Origin: Xanthobacter tagetidis
GTDB lineage: Bacteria; Pseudomonadota; Alphaproteobacteria; Rhizobiales; Xanthobacteraceae
Direction: 5' to 3'
Assembly: GCF_003667445.1 (NCBI RefSeq)
Contig: NZ_RCTF01000001.1
Span: 549,009 to 613,008, forward strand
Length of the DNA: 64,000 nt
The notes under the pieces were generated by a model. The model did no database searches. It was not told the origin of the DNA and saw only the letters and a program-made list of their open reading frames with translations. Shown here in pieces: positions 17,132 to 28,149 of this stretch. Within the stretch, counting starts at the first letter, position 1. Every line of letters begins with the position of its first letter. A program made the translations under genes and the position numbers.

Positions 17132-17773
17132 ATGAAGCGTGTCGTACTCGCGGGGGCGATGCTTTCGGTGGTTTCGGCGGGTCCGGTCCTGGCGGCCGAC
17201 CTCGGCCGCGCGCCGGCGCCGGTCGCGAAGGCGCCGGTCGTGGTGCCCGCGCCGGTATTCTCCTGGACCGGCTTCTATATCGGCGGCAATGCCGGCTATG
17301 GCTGGGGCAGCGGCAAGGACGCGCTGGACCTGGCCAACATCAATCCCTCGGGCTGGTCCGCCGGCGGACAGGTGGGCTTCAACTACCAGTTCGCCAACAA
17401 CATCGTGGCCGGCATCGAGGCCGATCTCCAGGGCGGCGACATCTCGGCCTCCACGGGCGGCCTGTCGAGCAGCCTCGACATGCTGGGCACCGTGCGCGGC
17501 CGCCTCGGCTATGCCTTCGGCCGCGTCCTGCCCTATGTCACGGGCGGCCTCGCTTATGGCAACAACAGCGTCGACAATTTCGGCTGGAATCAGTCCCAGA
17601 CCCATGTGGGCTGGACGGCAGGTGCCGGCGTCGAATACGCGCTGACCGACCACTGGACCGCCAAGGCCGAGTATCTCTACACCGACCTCGGCTCGAAATA
17701 TTACGACAATATCGGCGCCGACGCGGGCGTGACCGCCCAGACCGGCAAGATCGGCATCAACTACAAGTTCTGA
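17132..17773 (+). CDS. Outer-membrane beta-barrel protein, paralogue of the preceding gene
   Basis: A 213-residue paralogue of the protein at 16240. Signal peptide MKRVVLAGAMLSVVSAGPVL followed by AADL; a proline/alanine linker; then SWTGFYIGGNAGYGWGSGKD, GGQVGFNYQFANNIVAGIEA, VRGRLGYAFGRVLPYVTGG, and the C-terminal IGINYKF ending in Phe. Strand pattern and spacing are the same as in the neighbour, so the pair probably arose by duplication; the loops differ. It has its own terminator, and the upstream gene is terminated before it, so the two are probably transcribed separately. Confidence 0.9.
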   Translation: MKRVVLAGAMLSVVSAGPVLAADLGRAPAPVAKAPVVVPAPVFSWTGFYIGGNAGYGWGSGKDALDLANINPSGWSAGGQVGFNYQFANNIVAGIEADLQGGDISASTGGLSSSLDMLGTVRGRLGYAFGRVLPYVTGGLAYGNNSVDNFGWNQSQTHVGWTAGAGVEYALTDHWTAKAEYLYTDLGSKYYDNIGADAGVTAQTGKIGINYKF

Positions 17774-17798
17774 TCCGCCGACCCGTTGCGGGGGAGAG

Positions 17799-17826
17799 GG
17801 CCGGCTCCGGAAGGGGCCGGCCTTTT
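17799..17826 (+). terminator. Rho-independent terminator of the second porin gene
   Basis: A 10-bp stem (17799-17808 with 17813-17822) closed by a GGAA tetraloop and followed by TTTT, about 25 bp after the stop. Confidence 0.85.
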
Positions 17827-17894
17827 CTGCGTTTCGGGCCTGTCCCGCATTCATCCCATCGACAGGACGGGCGCGGCGCGGCATAGCCACCGGC

Positions 17895-19415
17895 ATGTCG
17901 CTCATCGCGCGCACCTCGCTCGTCTCCGCCGCCACGCTCGGCTCGCGCGTGCTCGGCTTCGTGCGCGATGCCGCCACCGCCGCTGTGCTCGGCGCCGGCC
18001 CGGTGGCGGATGCCCTGGTGGCGGCGCTGGCGCTGCCGCTGCTGGCGCGCCGCCTTCTGGCGGAAGGCGCCTTCAATCTCGCCTTCATTCCGGCTTTGGC
18101 GCTGGCGGAGGAGCGCGGCCCCGGCGCCGGCCCGGCGCGCAGCCTCGCAAAGGCCGCCTTCATCCTCCTGTCCGGCAGCCTTCTGGTGGCGGCGGTGCTG
18201 GCGGCGGTGTTCATGCGCCAGGTGATCGGCCTGCTCGCGCCCGGCTTCGAGGCCGGCGGACCGCGCGCCGAGGTGGCGGTTCTGTGCGGGCGCGTCGCCG
18301 TGCTCTATCTGCCGCTCTCGGGCATGGCGGCGATCTTCGGCGGCATCGCCAACCGCTCCTACCGCGTGCTGCTGCCGGCGCTCGCCCCCATGGCCGCCAA
18401 CATGACCGTTCTCGCGGTGATCGCGGCGCTGCTGCTCCAGGGACTGATGGAGAGCGACACCGCGGCCCTCGCCATCGCCGCGGCGACGGTGGCCGCGGGC
18501 GTCGCGCAACTGGCGCTGATGATGGCGGCGGCGCGCGGTTGCCCGCCGGCCCGCTTCCTTAATGCCGCGGCCGACTGGCGCGGGGGCCTCGCGGTGCTGC
18601 GGGCGGCATCGCCCGCGCTGCTGTTTGCGGGCATGAGCCAGTTCCGGCTCATCATCATCATCGCGCTGGTGTCCGCGGTGCCGGGCGCGGTGGCGGCGCT
18701 CAATTACGCCCAGCGGCTGATGGACCTTCCGCTCGGCCTCGTGGGTGCGAGCGCCGGCGCGGTGCTGCTGCCGGCCCTGGTGCGCGAGAAGGGGGAAGGG
18801 ACGGCCGCCGGCCGGGCTCTGGTGGCGGCGGTCGCCTTCGCCTTGCCGGCGGCGGCAGGCCTTGCCGTGCTGGCGCAGCCGATCGTCGTCACCCTGTTCC
18901 AGCGCGGCAGCTTCGATGCCGAGGACGCGCGGGCGACGGCGCTGTTCCTCGCCGTGCTGGCGCTCTCCCTGCCGCTCCAGGGGCTGGAGCGCATCCTCGC
19001 CGCCGCCGCCTCGGCCGCCGGGCTCGTGGGGGCGGCCGAGAAGGTGGCGCTGGCGTCGCTCGCGCTGTGCTTCGGCGCGGGAGCCGCGCTCGGCGCGGCT
19101 TTCGGACCGGCGGGCGCGGCGGGCGGGGCGGCGGCCTCCGCGGGCGGCTCCATCCTGGCCCTCGGCGCGCTGCTGGCGCGCCGGGGCGTGCTCAGGTTCG
19201 ATTCCACGCTCTTTCCTGCGGCCGTCGGCATCGCCGGCGCGACGCTCGCCATGGCGCTCGCGGTGCATTTCGCCGCCGCCGCCTGGCCTGTGCCCGAAGG
19301 CGCGGGGCTTGCCGCCGCGCTGCGCCTCGCCGCGCTGATCGGCCTCGGCGGCGGCGTCTATGGCGCGTGCCTGCTGCCGCTGCGCGCGCTCCTGAAGCGG
19401 CGCGCGCGCGCCTGA
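17895..19415 (+). CDS. murJ: Lipid II flippase MurJ
   Basis: A 506-residue integral membrane protein of the MviN/MurJ family, which flips lipid II across the inner membrane for peptidoglycan synthesis. It starts [20 protein letters not shown], the usual first helix, and has the conserved [34 protein letters not shown] (normally RRLFAEGAFxxAFVP) and [20 protein letters not shown] with [19 protein letters not shown]. About 14 membrane helices can be seen, matching the family. A location between a cell-envelope region and trpS is common in related genomes. Confidence 0.93.
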   Translation: MSLIARTSLVSAATLGSRVLGFVRDAATAAVLGAGPVADALVAALALPLLARRLLAEGAFNLAFIPALALAEERGPGAGPARSLAKAAFILLSGSLLVAAVLAAVFMRQVIGLLAPGFEAGGPRAEVAVLCGRVAVLYLPLSGMAAIFGGIANRSYRVLLPALAPMAANMTVLAVIAALLLQGLMESDTAALAIAAATVAAGVAQLALMMAAARGCPPARFLNAAADWRGGLAVLRAASPALLFAGMSQFRLIIIIALVSAVPGAVAALNYAQRLMDLPLGLVGASAGAVLLPALVREKGEGTAAGRALVAAVAFALPAAAGLAVLAQPIVVTLFQRGSFDAEDARATALFLAVLALSLPLQGLERILAAAASAAGLVGAAEKVALASLALCFGAGAALGAAFGPAGAAGGAAASAGGSILALGALLARRGVLRFDSTLFPAAVGIAGATLAMALAVHFAAAAWPVPEGAGLAAALRLAALIGLGGGVYGACLLPLRALLKRRARA

Positions 19416-19530
19416 GCCCCAGGGGCGCGCGTCCCGGCCTTGCGCCGGGCGGCACCGGCGTTCTATGACGCGCCACGCCCGGACGGGGCGCAAGGTTCTG
19501 AGGCGGTGTGCCGCCATCGAGGAGGTCGCC

Positions 19531-21260
<1,730 letters not shown>

Positions 21261-21339
21261 GCAGCGCCGGCGAAAACGGGTGGGCGCCGCTGGCCGCCTC
21301 TGATGGAATGGGCCAAGCTCGCTTGAAGGGAGATGCCTT

Positions 21340-22269
21340 GTGCTGGCGTCCGATGCCCCGTTTGTGTCCCCGCCGGCCGCGCGCCGCCCCATGACCGCGA
21401 CCCCCGCGACCCTGCTGGAGATCGCCGCCTGCGACTACGACGTGGTGCGCCGGGCGGTGGCCTACATTTCGCTTCATGTGCGCCGGCAGCCGGAGGTGGA
21501 GGAGATCGCCCGCGCCGCTGGCGTCACCCCCCGCGCGCTCACCGACCTGTTCCGCCGCTGGTGCGGGCTCACGCCCAAGGCGTTCCTGCAGGCGGTGACG
21601 CTGGACCGCGCCCGGCGCATCGTCGCCGAGAGCTCCAACGTGCTCGACGCGGCGCTGGAGCTGGGCCTCTCCGGCCCCGGGCGGCTGCACGATCTGTTCG
21701 TCGTGCATGAGGCCATGTCGCCCGGCGAGTGGAAGACCGGCGGCGCCGGCCTCCTCATCCGCTACGGCTTCCACCCCTCGCCGTTCGGCCTGGCGCTCGC
21801 CATGGCGACGCCGCGCGGCCTGTGCGGGCTCGCCTTCGCCGATGCGGGCGAGGAGGCGGCGGCGCTCGCCGACATGCGCGCCCGGTGGCCCAACGCCGCC
21901 TTCGCCGAGGACCCGGCCGCCACCGCGCCGCTGGTGGCGCGGATATTCTCCCCCGAGGCGTGCCGGGACGACCAGCCCCTGCGCATCGTCTTCATCGGCA
22001 CGGATTTCGAGATACGGGTGTGGGAGACGCTGCTGCGCATCCCCATGGGCCGCGCCACCACCTATTCGTCCATAGCCGAGCATGTGGGAAGCCCCAAGGC
22101 CGCGCGGGCGGTGGGCGCGGCGGTGGGCAAGAACCCCATCTCCTTCGTGGTCCCCTGCCACCGCGTGCTGGGCAAGAGCGGCGACCTCACGGGCTATCAC
22201 TGGGGCCTCACCCGCAAGCGCGCCATATTGGGCTGGGAAGCCGGCAAGCTGGAGCCGAAGCAGGGGTGA
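21340..22269 (+). CDS. Ada-like AraC/methylated-DNA--cysteine methyltransferase, lacking the Ada N-terminal zinc domain
   Basis: A 309-residue two-domain repair protein. Residues about 25-115 form an AraC-type helix-turn-helix unit (VEEIARAAGVTPRALTDLFR, AFLQAVTLDRARRIV). The C-terminal part is an O6-methylguanine-DNA methyltransferase: TDFEIRVWETLLRIPMGRAT, TYSSIAEHVGSPKAARAVG and the acceptor Cys273 in SFVVPCHRVLGKSG. Full-length Ada carries an additional N-terminal Cys4 methylphosphotriester domain, absent here, so the protein should repair O6-methylguanine but cannot sense phosphotriesters in the classical way. A GTG start at 21340 with AAGGGAG upstream is preferred; an ATG at 21391 lacks a ribosome-binding site. 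Confidence 0.88.
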   Translation: MLASDAPFVSPPAARRPMTATPATLLEIAACDYDVVRRAVAYISLHVRRQPEVEEIARAAGVTPRALTDLFRRWCGLTPKAFLQAVTLDRARRIVAESSNVLDAALELGLSGPGRLHDLFVVHEAMSPGEWKTGGAGLLIRYGFHPSPFGLALAMATPRGLCGLAFADAGEEAAALADMRARWPNAAFAEDPAATAPLVARIFSPEACRDDQPLRIVFIGTDFEIRVWETLLRIPMGRATTYSSIAEHVGSPKAARAVGAAVGKNPISFVVPCHRVLGKSGDLTGYHWGLTRKRAILGWEAGKLEPKQG

Positions 22270-22414
22270 GGAAAGGGCCGCCGCTACCGGCGCAGCTCCG
22301 GGAATTGCCGACGTGGCCGCCGCCGTGCTCCGGCTTGTCCAAGGCAGGCCGGCGCTCTTCGGACCGGCCTGACGCTCTTTGCGTGCCCCGCTCTCCAGGC
22401 GAAACGGGTGTTCC

Positions 22415-23293
22415 CTATCGTGCCAGCCCGCCGAACCAGGCGCCGAAATAGCCGGCATAGAGTTCCGGCGCCTCCAGGTTCATGGAATGGCCGATGCCCG
22501 GCACGGCGATGAAGCGGCAGTCGGGCATCGCCGCCGCCATTTCCGTCATGTCGGCCTCGGGGATGACGCCGTCGCGCATGCCCCACGCAACGAGGTGGGG
22601 ATGGCGGATGGTGCCCATGAGCGCCTTCAGCTCGCCCGCGTGGGCCTCCTTGGTGAGGGTGTCCGGCGTGCCGAACCAGATGCCGTCCGACACCTGGAAC
22701 ACCTGGTCGACGATGTGCCCGAACAGCCGTGCCCGCGCTCCGTCGCCGGCCGTCACCTGCGGCAGGAAGCGCGCCGGGCCGGGATTGGGCAGGAGCGTCT
22801 CGGGGGCGAACAGGCTCGGCGCGGTGGTGGCCATGACCTCGCGCGTGAGCGCCTTGTCGGCCTTCATGCGGCCGAAGAATGCCGCCTTCTCGGGCGGGAA
22901 GGCGATGCCCTGCGGCCCCACCGGCGAGAGCGAGAAGACGCGCCCGAACCGGTCCGGCTGCTTCAGGATCATCCGGGTGGAGATGATGCCGCCGGTGGAG
23001 TGGGTGGCGAGGTGGCAGAAATCCACCTTGAGCGCGTCGAGCGCCGCCAGCATGTCGTCCGCGTGCTGGCGAACCGAATAGTTGGAGAAGTCCGCGAGCG
23101 GGGTCGGCTTGTCGCTGTCGCCGCAGCCGCGCCAGTCCACGGCGATGGTGCGCACGCCGCGCGGGAAATGCGGCGCGGCAAGCGCGATCCAGTCCTTGCT
23201 GGCAAGGTTGCCGTGGACGAACAGGACCGTCACCGGTCCCTCGCCCCATTCGCGCCAGGCGAGGCGGATGCCGTTCACGTCGAGCATTTGCAT
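22415..23293 (-). CDS. Alpha/beta hydrolase
   Basis: A 292-residue alpha/beta-hydrolase. Oxyanion segment VTVLFVHGNLASKDW, then VDWRGCGDSDKP, the nucleophile elbow in LATHSTGGIIS, a cap region, the acid in GMRDGVIPEAD and the histidine in GIGHSMNLEAPE. The elbow reads T-H-S-T-G, so the first glycine of the usual GxSxG is replaced by threonine, a tolerated but uncommon change. No signal peptide. The start at 23293 is used because the next upstream ATG adds a leader unlike the family. Substrate unknown; the family includes haloalkane/epoxide hydrolases, esterases and C-C hydrolases. Confidence 0.8.
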   Translation of the reverse strand: MQMLDVNGIRLAWREWGEGPVTVLFVHGNLASKDWIALAAPHFPRGVRTIAVDWRGCGDSDKPTPLADFSNYSVRQHADDMLAALDALKVDFCHLATHSTGGIISTRMILKQPDRFGRVFSLSPVGPQGIAFPPEKAAFFGRMKADKALTREVMATTAPSLFAPETLLPNPGPARFLPQVTAGDGARARLFGHIVDQVFQVSDGIWFGTPDTLTKEAHAGELKALMGTIRHPHLVAWGMRDGVIPEADMTEMAAAMPDCRFIAVPGIGHSMNLEAPELYAGYFGAWFGGLAR

Positions 23294-23594
23294 GGGGTGG
23301 TCCCGTCCTGCGCGGCCGTGCCCGCGCGCCGGCCATTGCAGCACATTGCCGCCCGCCGCGCAGCCAGCGCCGTTCCCCGGCCCAGCGACGGCGCAGCCGG
23401 AGCCGTTCCCCGGACAAGCGACGGCGCAGCCGGAGCGCAGAGCCGGGGTCCAGGGGAGACTCCCGCGCAGCGGGCAATACCAAAGGCGCCGGGTGCAGAA
23501 GCGCCTGCGGCGAACTCTTGCGCTGGGTCCCGGCTCGCATTCCGCTGACGCTTCATGCGTCCGGGGCGCGAGGGTGGTTCCGCGGCCCCCGCGC
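23294..23594. repeat. Intergenic region with tandem 33-bp repeat
   Basis: No gene is seen between the two hydrolase genes. Positions 23369-23401 and 23402-23434 are adjacent direct repeats of 33 bp differing at two bases, each beginning GCCGTTCCCCGG and ending GCGCAGCCGGA. Further right, CTGGGTCCCGGCTCGCATTC (near 23523) resembles another dispersed alphaproteobacterial repeat type. Confidence 0.6.
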
Positions 23595-26135
23595 CTATTT
23601 GTTCAGCCCCTGGGGCGTGGCCGCGGCGGCCGGAGCGGCCGCCTTGGGCGTGCCGGCGGTGCCGTTGATGAGGATGTCAACCATGCCGGGCGTGGTGGTC
23701 GCCACCCGGCCGGTTTTCACGAAGTCCACCGCGTCCTCGGCGAATTCGACCGGGTCGTCGGTGTGGATGAAGTGCGCCGTCTCCGGATAGACCTTCACCG
23801 ACACGTCCCTCCCGGCCGCCGTCATGCGCCGCATGAAGGGCATGATGGCCTGGCGCGAAAGGTCGTTCAGACCGTTGAAGGCATAGCCCGGAATGAACGG
23901 CTCCCTGGCGCCGAAGGCGAGGAAGATCGGCGCCTTGATCTCGCTGAGCCGCTTGAAGAGGCTGTTGGGATCCTTCTCCTGCAGCTCGATCGCCATGGTG
24001 TAGATGTCGAAGATGAAGAGGTCGACCCACTGCTGCAGTTCGCGCGGGTCACCCTTGATCATGCCGATGCGCTGGGCCGTGTGGAGCCGGGCATATTCGC
24101 TGTCGCGCAGGAAGTAGCCGGATTTCGACGGCGTCACCGCGCCGGTGACGGGATCGCGCCGGCGGAAGTGGAAAAAATCGTCGATCTGCTGGGCGGTCTG
24201 GTTCTTCTCCCGCTCCCTCAGGCCGGTCTGGTCCCAGGTGGCCTTCCACTTGTCGAAGTCGCGGGCGAATTCGGGGTTGAAGAGGTCGAGCTTCTTGCCC
24301 GGCGCCACCGTGATCTCGCGGGGATATTCCTCAAGCCCCGCCGGCGCCTCCAGCACCAGCTTGGTCACCGCCTCGGGCCAGGTCAGGGCATAGCCGAGCA
24401 CCAATTGCCCGCCCATGGAATGGCCCAGATACGCGGCCTTGCCGACCTTGAGCTGGTCCACCACCAGGCCGTGCACCACATCGCGCATGTCCTGCATGGT
24501 GCGGGCCGGGCTCTTGTCGAGGTTGCCGGGTCCGGACATGCCGTAGTGCGGCAGGTCCGGCACGATCACGCGCAGCCCGCGCTCCAGCGCGATGCGCATC
24601 ACGTTGCCGTAATGGCCGCCGAACGCGCCCTTGCCGTGGACGATGACCAGCACCTCCGGGTTCGGATCGGTGCCGGCATATTCGTCCATGTAGCCGATGT
24701 CCCATTCGACGCCGTTTTTGTCCTTCACCTTGGTCTTCTTCACCGGGAAGGGATAGGTGACGAAACTGTTCCAGAACGACTTGTCCGGCGTGATGTCCGC
24801 GGCCACGGACGGCGTCCGATAGGCCTTCGCCACCAGCGCCTGGCTGCGGGTGAGCCGCGCCACGTCGCCGAGGAAGGAGGCCACCGTCGGATCGAACTGC
24901 TTGTTCTTGAGGATCGAGAACACGCCATAGTGGGCCACCGGCGAGGTCTCGTGCACGAAGTCGGCGCCGGGCACCTTCTCCACCGCGCGCTGGGCGCGGT
25001 CGAAGGTGAGCCACTGGTCGTTCTCGATATGCATGACAAGGGTGCGCGCCCTGATGCGCGAAAGGTCCTTGTTGATGTTGTACTGCTCGCCGGCGCGGTT
25101 GCGCCACAGGAGGTCCACCGCGTCGAACAGGAGCGCGCGGGCGTTCACCGAGGCGCCCGCCTGCGGCGTCGGCGGCTTCCAGTAGAAGATGTCGGGCTGC
25201 ACCTTCGCCCAGTCCTGCTGCGAGCGGAAATCGAAGTCGAAGCCTGTGAGCAGCAGCACCGACCAGCCGAAGGCGACGCCCTGGTTCGGGTGCTTGTCCT
25301 TGGGCAGGTTGTAGTAGTTGCCGCCGGTGGCGCGCCATTGCGGATCGCTCTCGATCGCCGCCGACATGAGCTGGAAGGTCCAGTTGCCGACCGGGTCGCC
25401 GCCGTCCGACTGGGTTGTGCCGCCCACCGGCATCAGGCCGTTCATGAAGTCCGGGTGCATCACGCCCCAGACATAGGTCTGAGTGGCACCCATGGAGACG
25501 CCCGTCACCATCGCCGCGCGGGCCACCTTCAGATGGTCGCGCAGCATGCGGTAGTTCGACTGGACGAGGTCCTGGTAGCTGTATTGAGGGAACTTCTGGC
25601 CCAGCCCCTCGGACGGCTTGGAGGTGCCCCACAGGCCGAGCGCGTCGAGGATGACGACATAATATTCGTTGGTGTCGATGGCGAGGTTCGCCCCGATCAC
25701 CGGCCCGCCGGACAGGCCCGTGCCCTCGACCCACTGGGCATACATGTCCGTGGCGTCGCCGGAATAGAAGGCGTTGACGATCACCGCATTGGTGATCTCG
25801 CCCGCGGCGTTGCGCTTCGGCGTGCCGAGCGCGATGTAGGCGGTGCGGAGCGATCCCCCGCCCAGCGATTCGAGCGTCGTGCCGCCTTCCCCGCCGTTCT
25901 GCCACGTATCCGGCGCCGAGAGGTCGTAGGTGCCGCCGATGCGGAAGTTCGGCACCTCGTAGAATTTCTTGAGGCTGCACAGCCGCGCCTGGGAGCAGGC
26001 GGCGGTGAGCGGCTGCGGCAGCAGGGCCGATTTCGGCGCCTGGGCGAGCGCCGGCGCGGCGACAAGCAGCGCCGCGGCCAAGGCGGCGCCGAGGCCGCCG
26101 GAAAGGGACGCCACGGCTTGGGTCAGGCGACGCAT
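23595..26135 (-). CDS. Exported fusion of two alpha/beta-hydrolase domains (MetX-like plus hydrolase)
   Basis: An 846-residue protein with a signal peptide (about residues 1-31, ending ALAQ), so periplasmic or secreted. Domain 1 (about 40-440) resembles homoserine O-acetyltransferase-type hydrolases: VVILDALGLWGTSKPSEG, nucleophile elbow VTGVSMGATQT near residue 213, acid in ENDQWLTFD and histidine in SPVAHYGVF. Domain 2 (about 470-810) is a second complete hydrolase: VLVIVHGKGAFGGHYGN, VIVPDLPHYGMSG, elbow YLGHSMGGQL near 572, and histidine in ETAHFIHTDD near the end. A proline/alanine-rich tail ends the protein. GGGAGG precedes ATG 26135; the open frame extends upstream but without family character. 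Both catalytic triads look intact. No pathway partner is adjacent; substrate unknown. Confidence 0.82.
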   Translation of the reverse strand: MRRLTQAVASLSGGLGAALAAALLVAAPALAQAPKSALLPQPLTAACSQARLCSLKKFYEVPNFRIGGTYDLSAPDTWQNGGEGGTTLESLGGGSLRTAYIALGTPKRNAAGEITNAVIVNAFYSGDATDMYAQWVEGTGLSGGPVIGANLAIDTNEYYVVILDALGLWGTSKPSEGLGQKFPQYSYQDLVQSNYRMLRDHLKVARAAMVTGVSMGATQTYVWGVMHPDFMNGLMPVGGTTQSDGGDPVGNWTFQLMSAAIESDPQWRATGGNYYNLPKDKHPNQGVAFGWSVLLLTGFDFDFRSQQDWAKVQPDIFYWKPPTPQAGASVNARALLFDAVDLLWRNRAGEQYNINKDLSRIRARTLVMHIENDQWLTFDRAQRAVEKVPGADFVHETSPVAHYGVFSILKNKQFDPTVASFLGDVARLTRSQALVAKAYRTPSVAADITPDKSFWNSFVTYPFPVKKTKVKDKNGVEWDIGYMDEYAGTDPNPEVLVIVHGKGAFGGHYGNVMRIALERGLRVIVPDLPHYGMSGPGNLDKSPARTMQDMRDVVHGLVVDQLKVGKAAYLGHSMGGQLVLGYALTWPEAVTKLVLEAPAGLEEYPREITVAPGKKLDLFNPEFARDFDKWKATWDQTGLREREKNQTAQQIDDFFHFRRRDPVTGAVTPSKSGYFLRDSEYARLHTAQRIGMIKGDPRELQQWVDLFIFDIYTMAIELQEKDPNSLFKRLSEIKAPIFLAFGAREPFIPGYAFNGLNDLSRQAIMPFMRRMTAAGRDVSVKVYPETAHFIHTDDPVEFAEDAVDFVKTGRVATTTPGMVDILINGTAGTPKAAAPAAAATPQGLNK

Positions 26136-26239
26136 AGGAACCTCCCGGATGTCGGCGCTGGACACGCTCTCGGCATGATCGGTGGCACGGCGGCGCGGGC
26201 TTGGCAATGATCCGGCGCGGACCGGCCGGAGGCGCCGCG

Positions 26240-27115
26240 TCAGGCGCTGGCGGAGGCCTCGGCGCGCGACGCGCGGGCGGCGGCGAGCGCGTTGGCGAGC
26301 GCGACGAAGCCGGCGACGTCGATCTCCTCCGCCCGTGCGGTGGGCTCGACGCCGGCCGCCTCCAGCAAGGGGAGCGGATCGCAGCCGAGGCTCTTCAGGC
26401 TCTGGCGCAGCATCTTGCGGCGCTGGCCGAAGGCGGCCTCCGTCACCTTCTCCAGCACCGAGAGCGCGCACGGCAGCGGCGCGGCCCGCGGCACGAGATG
26501 CACCACCGAGGAGGTCACCTTGGGCGGCGGCACGAAGGCGGACGGGGCGACGTCGAACGCGATGCGCGCAGCGCAGCGCCAGCCCGCCAGAACGGCGAGC
26601 CGTCCATAGGCCTTCGAGCCGGGCGCGGCGACGATGCGCTCCGCCACCTCTTTCTGGAACATGAGGGTGAGCGAGGCGAACCAGGGCGGCCACGGATCGG
26701 CCGAGAGCCAGCCCACCAGCAGCACGGTGGCGATGTTGTAGGGCAGGTTCGCCACCACCCGCGCCGGGCCGTCGCCGAGAAGGGGGCGCACGTCCACCTT
26801 CAGCGCGTCGCCCTCGATCACCTCCAGGCGGCCGGGATAGTGCGCCGCGATCTCGCCGAGCGCGTCGATGCAGCGCCGGTCGCGCTCGATGGCGATGATG
26901 CGGGCGGCGCCGAGCGCCAGCAGCGCCCGCGTGAGGCCGCCGGGGCCGGGACCGACCTCGACCACCGTGGCGCCTTCCAGCGGCCCGGAGGCGCGGGCGA
27001 CGCGGGCGGTGAGGTTGAGGTCCAAAAGGAAATTCTGCCCCAGCGATTTCTGCGCCGAGAGGCCGTGGGCGCGGATCACCTCGCGCAAAGGCGGCAGGTC
27101 GTCGAGCGCGCTCAC
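26240..27115 (-). CDS. rsmA: 16S rRNA dimethyladenosine transferase RsmA (KsgA)
   Basis: A 291-residue SAM-dependent enzyme that dimethylates the two adjacent adenosines in the 3'-terminal helix of 16S rRNA during 30S maturation. Seen: [12 protein letters not shown], the SAM motif [16 protein letters not shown], the acidic IAIERDRRC and [11 protein letters not shown], the catalytic NLPYNI and the C-terminal helical domain with [15 protein letters not shown]. It overlaps pdxA by 4 nt (27112-27115) and ends the lptF-lptG-lptD-surA-pdxA-rsmA operon, a familiar order in alphaproteobacteria. Confidence 0.95.
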   Translation of the reverse strand: MSALDDLPPLREVIRAHGLSAQKSLGQNFLLDLNLTARVARASGPLEGATVVEVGPGPGGLTRALLALGAARIIAIERDRRCIDALGEIAAHYPGRLEVIEGDALKVDVRPLLGDGPARVVANLPYNIATVLLVGWLSADPWPPWFASLTLMFQKEVAERIVAAPGSKAYGRLAVLAGWRCAARIAFDVAPSAFVPPPKVTSSVVHLVPRAAPLPCALSVLEKVTEAAFGQRRKMLRQSLKSLGCDPLPLLEAAGVEPTARAEEIDVAGFVALANALAAARASRAEASASA

Positions 27116-28149
27116 GCCGCCTTCTCCCCCACCGCCTCGGTGTCGGCGAGCCGCCGCGCAAGCTTGAGCGCCGCGATCAGGCTCGACGGATCGGCGCGGC
27201 CGGTGCCGGCGATGTCGAACGCCGTGCCGTGGTCCGGCGAGGTGCGGATGAATGGCAGGCCCAGCGTCGCGTTCACCCCGTCGTGGAACGCCAGCGTCTT
27301 GGCCGGGATCAGCACCTGATCGTGATACATGCCGATGGCGACGTCGTAGTGCGCGCGCGCCTGAGGATGGAACAGGGTGTCGGCGGGCAGCGGACCGGCC
27401 GCGGCGATGCCCTCAGCCAGGAGCGCCGCGACCGCCGGGCGCACCACGGCCTCGTCCTCGAGGCCCATGAGGCCGCCCTCCCCCGCGTGCGGGTTGAGGC
27501 CGCAGAAGGCGAGGCGGGGCCGCGCGAGGCCGAAGCGCCGCGCCATGTCACGGGCGACGATGCGCCCCGTCTCCACCAGGAGGCTGGTGGTGAGGAGGCC
27601 AGGCACGTCCTTCAGCGGGACATGGATGGTGGCGGGCACCACGGCGAGCAGCGGCGACCAGATCAGCATGGCCGGGCGCGGCACCGTGCCGTCCGGGCGG
27701 CGGGCACGATCGGCGAGATATTCCGTGTGGCCCGGAAAGGGAAAGCCCGCCGCCTGCACCACGGATTTCGCCAGCGGGCAGGTGACGAGCGCGTCGGCGC
27801 GGCCCGATGTGACGAGATCGAGGGCCGCGGCGAGCGCCTCCAGCACGCAGGCCGCGCTTCCGGCGTCGGGCCGGCCGGGGGCCGCGGTGGCGGAGGGGCC
27901 GGCGGCGAGAACGGGCAGCGCCTCGGCGAACAGGGCGGCTGCCTCCTCGGGCGCGGCGCGGACGAGCGGCACCTCGAACCCAAGGCGGCGGGCGCGATTC
28001 CCGAGCAGACCCGGATCGCCGACGGCGATGAAGGGGGGCACTTCGCGGGCGCGGCGCGCGCGCCACGCCATGAGGGCAATGTCCGGCCCGATCCCGGCCG
28101 GCTCGCCGAGCGCGAGAGCGAGCGGTCGCGCCGGCGCGGACGGGGCCAT
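27112..28149 (-). CDS. pdxA: 4-hydroxythreonine-4-phosphate dehydrogenase PdxA
   Basis: A 345-residue metal- and NAD-dependent enzyme of pyridoxal-phosphate synthesis. It oxidises 4-phosphohydroxy-L-threonine to the amino-ketone that PdxJ condenses. The start [17 protein letters not shown] and the three metal-binding histidines in [20 protein letters not shown] and [10 protein letters not shown] are all present, as is the final [15 protein letters not shown]. It is translationally coupled on both sides: its ATG overlaps the surA-like stop by 1 nt and its stop overlaps the rsmA start by 4 nt. Confidence 0.95.
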   Translation of the reverse strand: MAPSAPARPLALALGEPAGIGPDIALMAWRARRAREVPPFIAVGDPGLLGNRARRLGFEVPLVRAAPEEAAALFAEALPVLAAGPSATAAPGRPDAGSAACVLEALAAALDLVTSGRADALVTCPLAKSVVQAAGFPFPGHTEYLADRARRPDGTVPRPAMLIWSPLLAVVPATIHVPLKDVPGLLTTSLLVETGRIVARDMARRFGLARPRLAFCGLNPHAGEGGLMGLEDEAVVRPAVAALLAEGIAAAGPLPADTLFHPQARAHYDVAIGMYHDQVLIPAKTLAFHDGVNATLGLPFIRTSPDHGTAFDIAGTGRADPSSLIAALKLARRLADTEAVGEKAA

